From Duganella guangzhouensis (GTDB lineage Bacteria; Pseudomonadota; Gammaproteobacteria; Burkholderiales; Burkholderiaceae_D), in the NCBI RefSeq assembly GCF_009674535.1, contig NZ_WKJK01000001.1, forward strand, positions 186,001 to 250,000: a stretch of DNA of 64,000 nt, given 5' to 3'. Made by a program: the position numbers and the translations under genes. The first letter of the stretch is position 1, and the number at the start of each line of letters is the position of its first letter. Below are positions 7,968 to 16,892 of the stretch, piece by piece. Under the pieces are notes generated by a model that was given only the letters and a program-made list of their open reading frames with translations, was not told where the DNA came from and did not search any database.

Positions 7968-8912
7968 ATGAATGTAGTATCAAGCGAAGCGCTCCCGGTC
8001 CCGCCGCATGCTGTCGATACGCGGCTGAAGGAGCGCATCGCCGCCTTCATGCGGCGTGCCTCGACCGAGGTGACCACCCACGATGAATCCACGCTTCCCC
8101 AACTGGCAGACACCCTCCCGCGCGGTACCACCGTGTACGTCGCACATACACCCAAGGCGCAGTTCGACGATGTGCTGCGCGTTTCGCTGAAAGTACAGGC
8201 GGCTGGATTTTTAGCTTCGCCGCATCTGGTAGCGCGTCGCTTGCCGTCCGAAGCGGCGGTACGCAACGGCCTGCGCATGCTCAGCGACGCCGGCATTACG
8301 CAGGCACTGCTGGTGGCGGGCGACCGCGATGCGGCATTGGGACCCTACGCCAATACGCTGGAGTTGCTGGCCTCGGGCGTGCTCGATGATTGCGGCCTGC
8401 GCGCGCTCGGCGTAGCCGGTCATCCGGAAGGCCACCCGCATGTCGTCAAGGCAGACTTGTGGCAAGCCTTGCGCCACAAGCAGGCGTTTGCCGACCGCAC
8501 CGGCATCGCGGTGCATGTCGCCACGCAGTTCGGCTTCGATCCGCAGGGTGTGCACGACTGGGCCGCCCAGTTCGAGCAGCATGGCATCGACCTGCCGGTG
8601 CACGTCGGCATCGCTGGCCCGACTTCGGTGGCCAAGCTGCTGCGGTTTGCGATTCAGTGCGGTGTCGGCGCTTCGCTGACGGCGGCCTCCAAAAACATGA
8701 AAGCTTTTTCCAACGTGGCGCGTCAGGGCGCGACGCCGGAGGAAATCGTACCAGCGCTGGTACGTTTGGGCGCCGGCGAGACGGCGGCGCGCATCGTGCA
8801 GCCACACGTATTTGCGTTCGGCGGCACCATCGCCACCGCCAACTGGATACGCGCCGTGCGCAATGAAGAATTTGATCTGCAGCCGGACGGCGCCATCGAA
8901 GTGCGTCGTTAA
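7968..8912 (+). CDS. metF: Methylenetetrahydrofolate reductase (MetF family, demethylation-cluster type)
   Basis: The 314-residue TIM-barrel flavoenzyme interconverts 5-methyl-THF and 5,10-methylene-THF. Family features are the ALLVAGDRD segment (about 118-126), GVAGHPEGHP (about 147-156) and the VHVGIAGPTSV strand-loop. The sequence is diverged from the housekeeping MetF of methionine synthesis and fits the version found beside ligM-type demethylases, where it works in the oxidative direction to regenerate THF. It heads an apparent operon with purU and the first ligM-like gene (gaps of about 20 bases), preceded by a shared motif and a possible leader frame. The CCAGGAG site before the ATG supports the start. 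Confidence 0.85.
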   Translation: MNVVSSEALPVPPHAVDTRLKERIAAFMRRASTEVTTHDESTLPQLADTLPRGTTVYVAHTPKAQFDDVLRVSLKVQAAGFLASPHLVARRLPSEAAVRNGLRMLSDAGITQALLVAGDRDAALGPYANTLELLASGVLDDCGLRALGVAGHPEGHPHVVKADLWQALRHKQAFADRTGIAVHVATQFGFDPQGVHDWAAQFEQHGIDLPVHVGIAGPTSVAKLLRFAIQCGVGASLTAASKNMKAFSNVARQGATPEEIVPALVRLGAGETAARIVQPHVFAFGGTIATANWIRAVRNEEFDLQPDGAIEVRR

Positions 8913-8933
8913 ATCAAACATTGGAGTATGAAC

Positions 8934-9842
8934 ATGACGTCTTTTAACCAGTCCGAAACCGCGGCCGCCAGCATTGCCGCGCAGGCGGAGCATATTGTGC
9001 TGACCCTGTCCTGTCCGGACACCATCGGCGTGGTGGCCGCCGTTACCGGCTTTCTGGCATCGCATCGCTATTCAGTCAGCGAAGCGCACCACCACGACGA
9101 CAGCCATAGCGGCAGCTCGTTCGTGCGCGCGGTGTTCCATTCGGTCGAACCGCAATCGCTGCCGATCGAAGAACTGGACAAGCTGTTTGCCGAGCAGGTT
9201 GGCACGCCGTTCAAAATGCGCTGGCAATTCCATGCACAGCGGCGCAAATGCCGCGTGCTGCTGGCGGTGTCGCGCCATGGTCACTGCCTGAACAGCATCC
9301 TTCACCGCTGGAGCACCGGCACGCTACCGATACATGTGGTGGGCGTGGTGTCCAATCACCAGGATATGCGCAGCCTGGTCGAGTGGCATGGCGTGCCGTA
9401 TTACTACCTGCCGGTGATCGAGGGCCGCAAGCGCGAGCAAGAGGAGCGCATCAAGGAAGTGTTCGCGCGCACCGAGGCCGAACTGCTGGTGCTGGCGCGC
9501 TACATGCAAATTCTCAGCGACGACGCCTGCCGCCACTTCGACGGCAACGCCATCAATATCCACCATTCCTTCCTGCCTGGTTTCAAGGGCGCCAAGGCGT
9601 ACCACCAGGCGTTTGAGCGCGGCGTCAAATCGATCGGCGCCACCGCGCACTACGTCACCACCGACCTGGATGAAGGACCGATCATCGAGCAGGGCGTCGA
9701 GCGCGTCGACCACACCTATTCGCCGGAAGACCTGACGGTCACCGGCAGCGAGCTGGAATCGGTGGTGCTGAACCGCGCCATCAAATGGCACGCGGAGCGC
9801 CGCGTGTTCAGAAACGGTAACAAGACTGTCGTACTTAAATAA
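8934..9842 (+). CDS. purU: Formyltetrahydrofolate deformylase
   Basis: PurU hydrolyses 10-formyl-THF to formate and free THF in the cytoplasm. Residues from about 20 to 95 form an N-terminal ACT domain (VLTLSCPDTIGVVAAVTGFL). The rest is a formyltransferase domain with INIHHSFLPGFKGAKAY (starting near 207) and the catalytic Asp segment TTDLDEGPIIEQ. I start it at 8934, seven bases after GGAG. The in-frame ATG at 8928 is only one base from that site. It lies between metF and a ligM-like gene, where it gives a way to discard methyl carbon as formate. Sphingobium SYK-6 uses formyl-THF ligase LigH for that step, so this cluster uses a different exit. Confidence 0.93.
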   Translation: MTSFNQSETAAASIAAQAEHIVLTLSCPDTIGVVAAVTGFLASHRYSVSEAHHHDDSHSGSSFVRAVFHSVEPQSLPIEELDKLFAEQVGTPFKMRWQFHAQRRKCRVLLAVSRHGHCLNSILHRWSTGTLPIHVVGVVSNHQDMRSLVEWHGVPYYYLPVIEGRKREQEERIKEVFARTEAELLVLARYMQILSDDACRHFDGNAINIHHSFLPGFKGAKAYHQAFERGVKSIGATAHYVTTDLDEGPIIEQGVERVDHTYSPEDLTVTGSELESVVLNRAIKWHAERRVFRNGNKTVVLK

Positions 9843-9862
9843 TCCCAACCCACGGAGACGCA

Positions 9863-11218
9863 ATGAAAATCGAAAACAAACAACAATCCGCACCGAATCT
9901 GGAAGAAGCGATGCAGCAGGCCGGCGGCCCGATGAAACTGCTGTGGAAGCCGAATAACAAGCTGCACGCGGTGCCGGTGGTGCAGCCGGAATATGCCGGC
10001 TGGCGCCTGGAGCAGGCGGCCTACGGCGATGGTGCGGCGTTTTCCGATCTGTCGCACCACATGTCCGACCTGTTCATCGAAGGCCCGGACGCGCAGCGCC
10101 TGCTGATGGATGTCAGCGCCAACGATTACCAGAACTTCGTTGATGGCCAGGCCAAGCAGTTCATTCCGGTCACCGCCCAAGGGCTGCTGATCACCGACGG
10201 CATCCTGATGCGCGACCACGCCAACAAGTATGTGCTGAGCGGCGTGCCGGCTTCGCAAAACTGGGTGCGCTACCACGGCCTGAAAGGCAAGTATGACGTG
10301 GAGTTCGAGATTGATCCGGATTCCGGCACCCGCAAGGGCGGCGACCCGAAACTGTTCCGCTTCCAGGTGCAGGGTGCGCGCGCGCTGGAAGTGGTGGAGC
10401 GCTGCTTCGGCGGCCCACTGCCGAAGACCAAATTCTTCCACTCCACCGAAGTGTCGCTGGGCGGCCGCAGCTTCCGCGCTTTCCGTCACGGCATGGCCGG
10501 CACGCCGGGCTATGAATTCATCGGCAACTGGGAAGACGGCCAGTTCGTCAAGGACGCGCTGTTTAAGGCCGGCGAGCCTTCCGGCATGCTGCATATCGGT
10601 GGCAAGGCATATTTCACCAACGGTATCGAGAGCGGCTGGATTCCAACGCCGACGCCGGCCATCTACACCGCGCCGGAGCTGGAGGATTATCGCCGTTTCA
10701 TCAGCCTGTTCTCGTTCGAAGGCATGCGCGGCATCCACGGCAGCTACTACTCGGACAACATTGAGGACTACTACCTGTCGCCGTTTGAACTGGGCTATGG
10801 CAAGTCGATCGCCTTCAATCACGACTTCATCGGCCGCGAGGCGCTGGAGCGCGCACGCGAACAGCAACTGCGCACCAAGGTCACGCTGGTGTTCAATCCG
10901 GACGACGTGCGCAAGGTGTTTGGTGACGACACCGGCTTCCTGCTGTCGTACGCGCGCTTCCGCGTCGAAGCCGGCGCCGAGTTGGCCGGCATGACTTTCT
11001 ACACGGCGTTCATCGACCCGGCCAAGACGATCCTGTCGCTGGCGGTGGTCAGCGACAAATTCGCCAAGCCGGGCACGGAAGTAACGGTCAGCTGGGGCGA
11101 GCATCCTGGACCGGGCACCGATCCGAATGCCGATCTGGGCTTCCCCAAGCTGCGCGCCACGGTGCAGCCGTCGCCGTATAGCGAGATCGCCCGCACCACG
11201 TACCGCAACAATAACTGA
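9863..11218 (+). CDS. ligM: Tetrahydrofolate-dependent aryl O-demethylase, LigM/DesA type (first copy)
   Basis: This 451-residue protein belongs to the aminomethyltransferase (GcvT) fold and resembles LigM, which moves the methyl of vanillate or 3-O-methylgallate to THF. Segments shared with LigM include SHHMSDLFI, RHGMAGTPGYE, ESGWIPTPTPAIYT and SNIEDYY followed by FELGYGKSIAFNHDFIGREALE. The length is close to LigM (about 470) and DesA (about 460). It is cytoplasmic, with no signal peptide. The gene follows purU by 20 bases with a CGGAGAC site. Methyl-THF made here would be handled by MetF, FolD and PurU. The exact substrate cannot be read from the sequence; methoxylated benzoates are most likely. 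I use the symbol for family membership only. Confidence 0.85.
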   Translation: MKIENKQQSAPNLEEAMQQAGGPMKLLWKPNNKLHAVPVVQPEYAGWRLEQAAYGDGAAFSDLSHHMSDLFIEGPDAQRLLMDVSANDYQNFVDGQAKQFIPVTAQGLLITDGILMRDHANKYVLSGVPASQNWVRYHGLKGKYDVEFEIDPDSGTRKGGDPKLFRFQVQGARALEVVERCFGGPLPKTKFFHSTEVSLGGRSFRAFRHGMAGTPGYEFIGNWEDGQFVKDALFKAGEPSGMLHIGGKAYFTNGIESGWIPTPTPAIYTAPELEDYRRFISLFSFEGMRGIHGSYYSDNIEDYYLSPFELGYGKSIAFNHDFIGREALERAREQQLRTKVTLVFNPDDVRKVFGDDTGFLLSYARFRVEAGAELAGMTFYTAFIDPAKTILSLAVVSDKFAKPGTEVTVSWGEHPGPGTDPNADLGFPKLRATVQPSPYSEIARTTYRNNN

Positions 11219-11228
11219 TGGTTTTACC

Positions 11229-11288
11229 GGGGACTGCTGACAGGCCAGTCCCCCCGGTGGGCGCGTCGGGCGCGCCGCGACCCACCGG
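11229..11288. other. Two adjacent hairpins between ligM and the DUF1329 gene
   Basis: GGGGACTG (11229-11236) pairs with CAGTCCCC (11246-11253). Immediately after, CCGGTGGG (11254-11261) pairs with CCCACCGG (11281-11288). Neither is followed by a T-run. They are better read as a stabiliser or partial terminator separating expression of the demethylase operon from the outer-membrane genes than as a strong terminator. Confidence 0.5.
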
Positions 11289-11329
11289 TTCCAGCCTGTC
11301 ACCCAAAATCAAAATAATCAGGAGACACC

Positions 11330-12694
11330 ATGAAACGCAATCACTGTGTGCTGTGGCACGCCTTGCTGTTTAGCTCCGTCGTCGGCGCGCTGCCCGCCGC
11401 ACGCGCCGCTGTCACCGCCGAGGAGGCCGCGACGCTGAAAACCACGCTGACGCCAGTTGGCGCTGAACGTGCCGGCAACAAGGACGGCACCATTCCCGCC
11501 TGGGATGGCAAAGCGCCGGCCGGCGCTTCGCAAAACGGCACCAAGCGGCCGGACCCTTACGCCGCCGACAAGAAGCTGCAGACCATCACTGCCGCCAACA
11601 TGGCGGAATACACCGATAAACTCAGCGACGGCACCCGCGCCTTGCTGGCCAAGTACCCGGAGTTCCGGGTCGAGGTCTATCCGACTCGCCGCAGCGCTGT
11701 ATTCCCGCAGCAGATCTACGAGGCGATCGCGAAGAATGCCGTCAATGCCAAGGCAGTCAACGGCGGTTTGTCGCTGGAGGGGGCTGCGGGCGGCATTCCG
11801 TTCCCGATTCCGAAGAGCGGCTACGAGGCGTTGTGGAACCATATGCTGTCGTATCGCGGCCAGCAGGTGTCGTACGTGGCCGATAAATACATCATGCCGC
11901 CCGGCGCCGAGCGTATCCTCGGCTCGCGCCAGGCGGTGTCGCTAATCTATCCGTATTACGTGACGCACCAGGCGGCCGGTGTGACCGAGGAATGGGCGCG
12001 CGCGCGGCTCGATACCATAGAGCCACCGTCCGCCGCCGGACAATTGCTGCTGGCGGTCGAGTATCAGGACAGCCTGAAACGGCCGAAAGAGGCATGGCAG
12101 CTGCTGCCGGGCCAGCGCCGCGTGCGCATGGCGCCATCGCTGGCGTATGACACGCCGGATCCCAGCGCCAACGGCGTGGTCAACTTCGACGATGTCAATC
12201 TGTTCATCGGCTCGATGGACCGCTACGACATCAAGATCGTCGGCAAGCGCGAAATGTACGTGCCCTATAACGATAACGCGCTGATGCTGAAGCCACTGAA
12301 CGATGTGGTGGGCAAGGGCACGCTGAATCCATCCTCCGTGCGCTGGGAGCTGCACCGCGTGTGGGTGGTGGAAGCCACGCTCAAAGCCGGCAAGCGCAAT
12401 GTGTCGGCGCGCCGCCGGCTGTATCTGGACGAGGATACCTGGCAGGCCGTGTTGTCGGACACCTGGGACGCCAAGGGCAAGCTGTGGAAGACCGGCCAGG
12501 CATACACCATCGCCGTCCCGGACCAACCACTGGCCACCACGCTGCCGTACGCCTGGTTCGATCTCCAGTCAGGCATGTGGGCTTATACCTTCTCGATGAA
12601 TGAAACGCCGGGCGGCATCAAGTACAGCGACGCCGACGAGAAGTCGATGCTGAAGTTCACCCCAGCCTCACTGGCCAGCAGCGGCGTGCGCTAA
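11330..12694 (+). CDS. DUF1329 exported protein
   Basis: The 454-residue protein has a signal peptide (residues 1-26, ending in ARAA) and the DUF1329 pattern, including EERAG-type AERAGNKDGTIPAWDG near residue 43 and the C-terminal LYLDEDTWQAVLSDTWDAKGKLW. DUF1329 proteins are periplasmic or outer-membrane-associated, have a lipoprotein-sorting (LolA/LolB)-like fold, and almost always accompany a DUF1302 barrel, as here. Biochemical function is not established; a role in moving hydrophobic substrates across or within the outer membrane is inferred from the pairing. It follows the hairpin pair, with CAGGAGACACC before the ATG. It would help uptake of the aromatic substrates of this cluster. 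Confidence 0.9.
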   Translation: MKRNHCVLWHALLFSSVVGALPAARAAVTAEEAATLKTTLTPVGAERAGNKDGTIPAWDGKAPAGASQNGTKRPDPYAADKKLQTITAANMAEYTDKLSDGTRALLAKYPEFRVEVYPTRRSAVFPQQIYEAIAKNAVNAKAVNGGLSLEGAAGGIPFPIPKSGYEALWNHMLSYRGQQVSYVADKYIMPPGAERILGSRQAVSLIYPYYVTHQAAGVTEEWARARLDTIEPPSAAGQLLLAVEYQDSLKRPKEAWQLLPGQRRVRMAPSLAYDTPDPSANGVVNFDDVNLFIGSMDRYDIKIVGKREMYVPYNDNALMLKPLNDVVGKGTLNPSSVRWELHRVWVVEATLKAGKRNVSARRRLYLDEDTWQAVLSDTWDAKGKLWKTGQAYTIAVPDQPLATTLPYAWFDLQSGMWAYTFSMNETPGGIKYSDADEKSMLKFTPASLASSGVR

Positions 12695-12727
12695 GCCACC
12701 GCCTCATAATAAAAATGGAGACGACAT

Positions 12728-14326
12728 ATGCAAAAGCAGAACTCACATCAGCGAGCGCCGCACAAGACGGCCGCGATGTTATTGATCGGTGGTCTGGCCG
12801 CGACGGCGGCAACGGCGGCCGACCTGAATCCCGGCGGCGACTGGAAAATCCGCTGGGATAACACCATCAAGTACAGCGCGGCCGAGCGTCTTGATGCGCC
12901 GTCGTCGGTGCTGGTGGATGGCGCGGCCACCATCAATACCGACGATGGCAGCCGCAATTTCAATCGTGGCCTGGTCTCGAACCGGTTGGACCTGTTGTCC
13001 GAATTCGATGCGCAACAGGATGGCTATGGCATTCGTCTCAGCGCCGCCGCCTGGTACGACGCCGTTTATCAGCGCGCCAATGCCAACAACACGCCGGCCC
13101 GTTCCAATAACAGCCGCGTGGCGTACAACGAATTCACCGACGGTACCGCCACCATGGCCGGCAAGAAGGCCGAAATGCTGGACTGGTTTGCGTTCGGCCA
13201 CACCGACCTGGCCAGCCACGAGCTGACTTACCGCGTCGGCCAGCACACCCTCATCTGGGGCAATAGCCTGTTCTTCGGCGGGAATGGCATCGCCAACGGC
13301 ATGGCGCCGGTGGATGTGTACAAGCTGAATATCCCGGGCGCGCAGTCCAAGGAGACGCTGATGCCGGTGCCGCAGGTGTCGGCGGCGCTGCAGCTGACTG
13401 GCAGCACCAGCATCGAAGCTTATGTGCAGACCAAGTTCAAGCCGACCCGCCTGGCGCCGGCCGGCAGCTATTACAGCACGGTCGACTTTCTGGGCGCAGG
13501 CAGCGAGCTGCTGTTGGCCGGCCCGCTGCGCATGGCGTATGCCGGCGAGATCAAGGGACCGGAGAGCCGGCATAACTTCGGCATCGCGCTGACCACCCAC
13601 AGCGATGAACTGGCGGCCGATTTCGGTTTGTATGCGCTGCGTTACAAGGACACCGCGCCCAAGGTGTTTACCCAGCCTTCGCAAAGCCGTTACTGGCTGG
13701 TGTATCCGAACAACGTGCGGCTGCTGGGCGCCAGCTTCGGCCGGCTGGTGGGGGACGCCAACGTCAGTGGCGAGGTGTCGGTGCGCTACGGCCAACCGCT
13801 GCTGGCCAAATCCGGCGCGTTGGTGCTGCCGTTTGGCGCCACCGATACCGATCTGCAGGATAACCCGCTGTATCCGACCGGGCGCACCGCGCATCTGAAC
13901 CTGTCGTCGACGCTGATACTGGGTGGTTCGCCGCTGTGGGACGGCGCTGCTATCGTGGGCGAAGTCGCGGCCAATCACGTGATGTCGATCGAACGCAATG
14001 CCGACAAGGTGGATACCACGCTGAATCGCAACAGCGTCGGCATGCGCGTGATCTTCACGCCGACCTACTATCAGGTGCTGCCGGGTATGGACCTGAGCCC
14101 GTCCGCCAATCTGGGCTGGGCTTTCAAGGGCAAGTCGATGATCGATATCGCGTTCCCGTTTGCCGGCAGTCCGGATCATGGCGGCGACTTTGTACTGGGG
14201 CTCACGGCCGACTATCGCAACAAGTGGAAGGCCAATCTGTCGTGGGTCAATTACCTCGGCAAAGCCACCAGCCAGCCGATGCTGGACCGCGACCATGTGC
14301 GCTTCAGCGTACAAACCTCGTTTTAA
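12728..14326 (+). CDS. DUF1302 outer-membrane beta-barrel protein
   Basis: The 532-residue protein has an N-terminal signal region (about residues 1-34, ending in TAATAADLNPGG) and then a long series of alternating beta-strands ending in FSVQTSF, the terminal aromatic expected of an outer-membrane barrel. GDWKIRWDNTIKYSAAERL and RVGQHTLIWGNSLFFGGNGIAN are typical DUF1302 segments. Members often sit in gene clusters for hydrophobic or aromatic substrates. I infer a porin-like uptake or surface role for methoxylated aromatics. The gap to the DUF1329 gene is 33 bases with a GGAGACGAC site, and the AAHS transporter follows 15 bases later, so outer- and inner-membrane uptake parts are in one transcript. 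Confidence 0.9.
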   Translation: MQKQNSHQRAPHKTAAMLLIGGLAATAATAADLNPGGDWKIRWDNTIKYSAAERLDAPSSVLVDGAATINTDDGSRNFNRGLVSNRLDLLSEFDAQQDGYGIRLSAAAWYDAVYQRANANNTPARSNNSRVAYNEFTDGTATMAGKKAEMLDWFAFGHTDLASHELTYRVGQHTLIWGNSLFFGGNGIANGMAPVDVYKLNIPGAQSKETLMPVPQVSAALQLTGSTSIEAYVQTKFKPTRLAPAGSYYSTVDFLGAGSELLLAGPLRMAYAGEIKGPESRHNFGIALTTHSDELAADFGLYALRYKDTAPKVFTQPSQSRYWLVYPNNVRLLGASFGRLVGDANVSGEVSVRYGQPLLAKSGALVLPFGATDTDLQDNPLYPTGRTAHLNLSSTLILGGSPLWDGAAIVGEVAANHVMSIERNADKVDTTLNRNSVGMRVIFTPTYYQVLPGMDLSPSANLGWAFKGKSMIDIAFPFAGSPDHGGDFVLGLTADYRNKWKANLSWVNYLGKATSQPMLDRDHVRFSVQTSF

Positions 14327-14341
14327 CGCCGGGAGATCCGC

Positions 14342-15562
14342 ATGACTACGATATCGACTATCGACCGCCCCCGGCTGACGCTGTGGCTGTGCTTTGCCGT
14401 CGCAGTACTGGATGGCTATGACTTGCAGGCCATGGCGATCGCCGGGCCGGCGCTGCGCGCTGCCATGCAGCTCGATCCCCGTCAGCTGGGCTTTGCCTTC
14501 AGCGCCAGCTTGATCGGGCTGGCGTTGGGCGCTGCCTATGGCGGCCGGCTGGCCGACCGCATCGGTCGCAAGCAGGTGCTGATCGTCTCGCTGCTGGCAC
14601 TGGGCATGATGACGGTGGCCACCGCGCTGGCCACCGACTTCCGCTGGTTGGTGACGCTGCGCATTCTGGCCGGATTGGCGATGGGCGGCGTGATGCCCAA
14701 TCTGATCGCCATCGCCGCATCGGCCTCGCGCGGCGAGCGCGCCACCACCAAGGTGGCGGCGATGATCTGCGGGATGCCGGCTGGCGGCGTGGTGGCGTCG
14801 ATGGTCGGCCACGCGCTGATCGCGCGCTACGGCTGGCAGGGATTGTTTGTGCTGGGCGGCGTGCTGACGGTGGTGATTATTCCTGCGCTGCTGCGCTGGT
14901 TGGCCGAACCTGGCGCCGAGCAGCTTGGGCTGACGGCGGCACGTACAGCGGCGGCTTCATGGCGCGAGTCGTTGTTTGGCGAGCGGCGCGCGCTGCCGAC
15001 GTTGCTGCTATGGGTGCTGTTCATCTTCACGCTGGCCATCTTCTCGACGGTGGCTGGCTGGGTGCCGACGCTGGTGGTGGACAAGGGCTTGCCGGCGGCG
15101 GTGGGATATCAGAGCCTGCTGGCGATTAATGTCGGCGGCATTGCCGGTGCGCTGATCCTGTCATCGTCCTGCGACCGCTGGGGCGTGCGGCCGGTGATGC
15201 TGGCCACCTATGCCGCCATGGCGATTAGCCTGTGGTTGTTCAGCAGTGCCGCCACGATCGGCGCGGTGGTGTCGCTGGCGGGTCTGGTGGGCTTCTGGAT
15301 GCTGGGCGCGCAGTGCGCGCTGTACGGCATTAGCCCGCAGATCTACCCGGCCGCCAATTGCAGCACCGGCGTTGGCAGCGCGGTGGCGGCCGGCCGCATC
15401 GGCTCCATCCTGGGACCGGTCATCGCCGGCTACATGATGGGGCAGGGGACCACCGCCAATCAGCTGATCTTTATCATGGCGCCGCTGGCGGTACTGGCCG
15501 GAGCGGTGCTGCTGGCACTGGCGGCCAGCACCGGCAACGCACTGCGCGCCGGCGCGCATTAA
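14342..15562 (+). CDS. Aromatic acid:H+ symporter (AAHS family MFS transporter)
   Basis: This 406-residue inner-membrane protein has 12 predicted hydrophobic segments. The DGYDLQAMAIAGPAL start and the loop GGRLADRIGRKQVL between helices 2 and 3 are characteristic of AAHS carriers such as PcaK, BenK and VanK, as is GLAMGGVMPNLIA in helix 4. It probably imports methoxylated or hydroxylated benzoates with protons. It lies between the DUF1302 barrel and the second ligM-like gene, with GGGAGATC before its ATG. The exact substrate is not readable, but the surrounding demethylases suggest vanillate or syringate types. Confidence 0.88.
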   Translation: MTTISTIDRPRLTLWLCFAVAVLDGYDLQAMAIAGPALRAAMQLDPRQLGFAFSASLIGLALGAAYGGRLADRIGRKQVLIVSLLALGMMTVATALATDFRWLVTLRILAGLAMGGVMPNLIAIAASASRGERATTKVAAMICGMPAGGVVASMVGHALIARYGWQGLFVLGGVLTVVIIPALLRWLAEPGAEQLGLTAARTAAASWRESLFGERRALPTLLLWVLFIFTLAIFSTVAGWVPTLVVDKGLPAAVGYQSLLAINVGGIAGALILSSSCDRWGVRPVMLATYAAMAISLWLFSSAATIGAVVSLAGLVGFWMLGAQCALYGISPQIYPAANCSTGVGSAVAAGRIGSILGPVIAGYMMGQGTTANQLIFIMAPLAVLAGAVLLALAASTGNALRAGAH

Positions 15563-15571
15563 GGAGATCGC

Positions 15572-16879
15572 ATGCCTGTTCCAACACCATTCAAACAGCC
15601 GCCTGCGATTCCCTATTATCCGGAATACGCGCTGCATTTTGTCGGCGGCGGCGCCGTGCGGCAGTGGGAGTACAACGGCTGGAAGGCGGAAAGCCTGTCG
15701 TGGAAGCGCTCCTGCTACATCCACGGCGGCCTGTCCGGCCCCGGTCAGGTGCTGTACCAGGGGCCGCAGGCGGAAGCTTTTCTCGCCAGTGTGTTCATCA
15801 ACAATTTCAGCCGCTTTCAGGTTGGCGCCTGCAAGCACGCGATAGCCTGCGACGAGCAGGGACTGATCACGGCGCATGGTGTGCTGCAACGGTTGGCGCC
15901 GGACCAGTTTCGCCTGTACGTCAGCGGTCCGTGGTCGCTGTACATGCATAGCATGGGCAAATACGATGTGACGCAGCAGGTGCAGGACAACTATCTGTTT
16001 CAGGTGGCTGGGCCGACATCGTTGCAAGCGCTGGAAGCGGCCACCGGCGAAAGCCTGCGCGATGTCGGTTTCCTGCGCTATCGCCAGACCGCCATCAACG
16101 GCGTGCCGGTCGAGATTATGCGGGTCGGCATGGCCGGCACGCTGGCCTACGAGCTGCATGGGCCGTCCGCCGATGGGCCGGCGGTGTTCGACGCGGTGGT
16201 GGAGGCGGGCCGGCCGTTCGGTATTGAACGCCTGGGCTGGCAGACCTTTCCGGTCAATCACGTGGAGGGCGGCTTCCCGCAGCTGTTCTGGACTTTCAGC
16301 TCGTCGCTGTACGACCACGCCGGCTATCGCGAATTCACCCGCGCGCATCCGCATTACTGGTTTGGTGAGCCGCTGTTCTGTGGCAGTGTCGACCCGGCCG
16401 ACCGGCGCGCGCGTTTCCGCACGCCGTTCGAAGTGGGCTGGCAGCGCTCGATCCAGTTCGATCACGACTTCCTCGGTCGCGCCGCACTGGAACGCGAGGC
16501 CGCCGCGCCACGGCGTACCGTGGTCACGCTGGAATGGTCGGCCGAGGATGTGACCGACATCTACGCCTCGCTGTTCCGGCCCGGCGAGGAATACAAATAC
16601 ATCGACTTGCCGGCATCGCCGGCGCACCGCCGCAGTCACGCCCACGCCGACCACGTCACCATCAACGGCAAGCCGGTCGGCATTTCATCCGGCACGGTCT
16701 ACAGCTACCACTACCGGCAAATGATTTCGCTGTGCTCAATCGACATCGACCAGGCGCAGATCGGCAACCAGGTCACGGTGCATTGGGGCGACTTTGGTGG
16801 TCGCATCAAGCAGGTGCGCGCGCGTGTGGCGCGCTTCCCGTACCTGGACCTGGGCCGCAATCGCGACATACAACTTTAA
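15572..16879 (+). CDS. Tetrahydrofolate-dependent O-demethylase, LigM/DesA type (second copy)
   Basis: This 435-residue GcvT-fold protein is clearly related to the first copy at 9863 but well diverged. Shared elements are RVGMAGTLAYELHG, FEVGWQRSIQFDHDFLGRAALE and the C-terminal VHWGDFGGRIKQVRARVARFPY. It differs in the active-site half: ESGWIPTPTPAIYT is replaced by VEGGFPQLFW, which points to another substrate such as a dimethoxylated or differently substituted benzoate. It sits 10 bases after the AAHS carrier (AAGGAGATCGC site) and 14 bases before a Rieske oxygenase, so THF-dependent and oxygen-dependent demethylation are encoded side by side. Confidence 0.82.
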   Translation: MPVPTPFKQPPAIPYYPEYALHFVGGGAVRQWEYNGWKAESLSWKRSCYIHGGLSGPGQVLYQGPQAEAFLASVFINNFSRFQVGACKHAIACDEQGLITAHGVLQRLAPDQFRLYVSGPWSLYMHSMGKYDVTQQVQDNYLFQVAGPTSLQALEAATGESLRDVGFLRYRQTAINGVPVEIMRVGMAGTLAYELHGPSADGPAVFDAVVEAGRPFGIERLGWQTFPVNHVEGGFPQLFWTFSSSLYDHAGYREFTRAHPHYWFGEPLFCGSVDPADRRARFRTPFEVGWQRSIQFDHDFLGRAALEREAAAPRRTVVTLEWSAEDVTDIYASLFRPGEEYKYIDLPASPAHRRSHAHADHVTINGKPVGISSGTVYSYHYRQMISLCSIDIDQAQIGNQVTVHWGDFGGRIKQVRARVARFPYLDLGRNRDIQL

Positions 16880-16892
16880 AGGAGACTTATTC

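Noticed and set aside
11330..14326. Steroid degradation as the role of the DUF1329/DUF1302 pair
   Set aside because: No ring-degradation enzymes of steroid pathways are visible; the flanking demethylases point to methoxylated aromatics.
12779..14812. A 677-codon open frame on the minus strand
   Set aside because: It is antisense to the DUF1302 and AAHS genes, rich in Gln/His/Arg/Ala from GC-biased third positions, with no domain or signal peptide.
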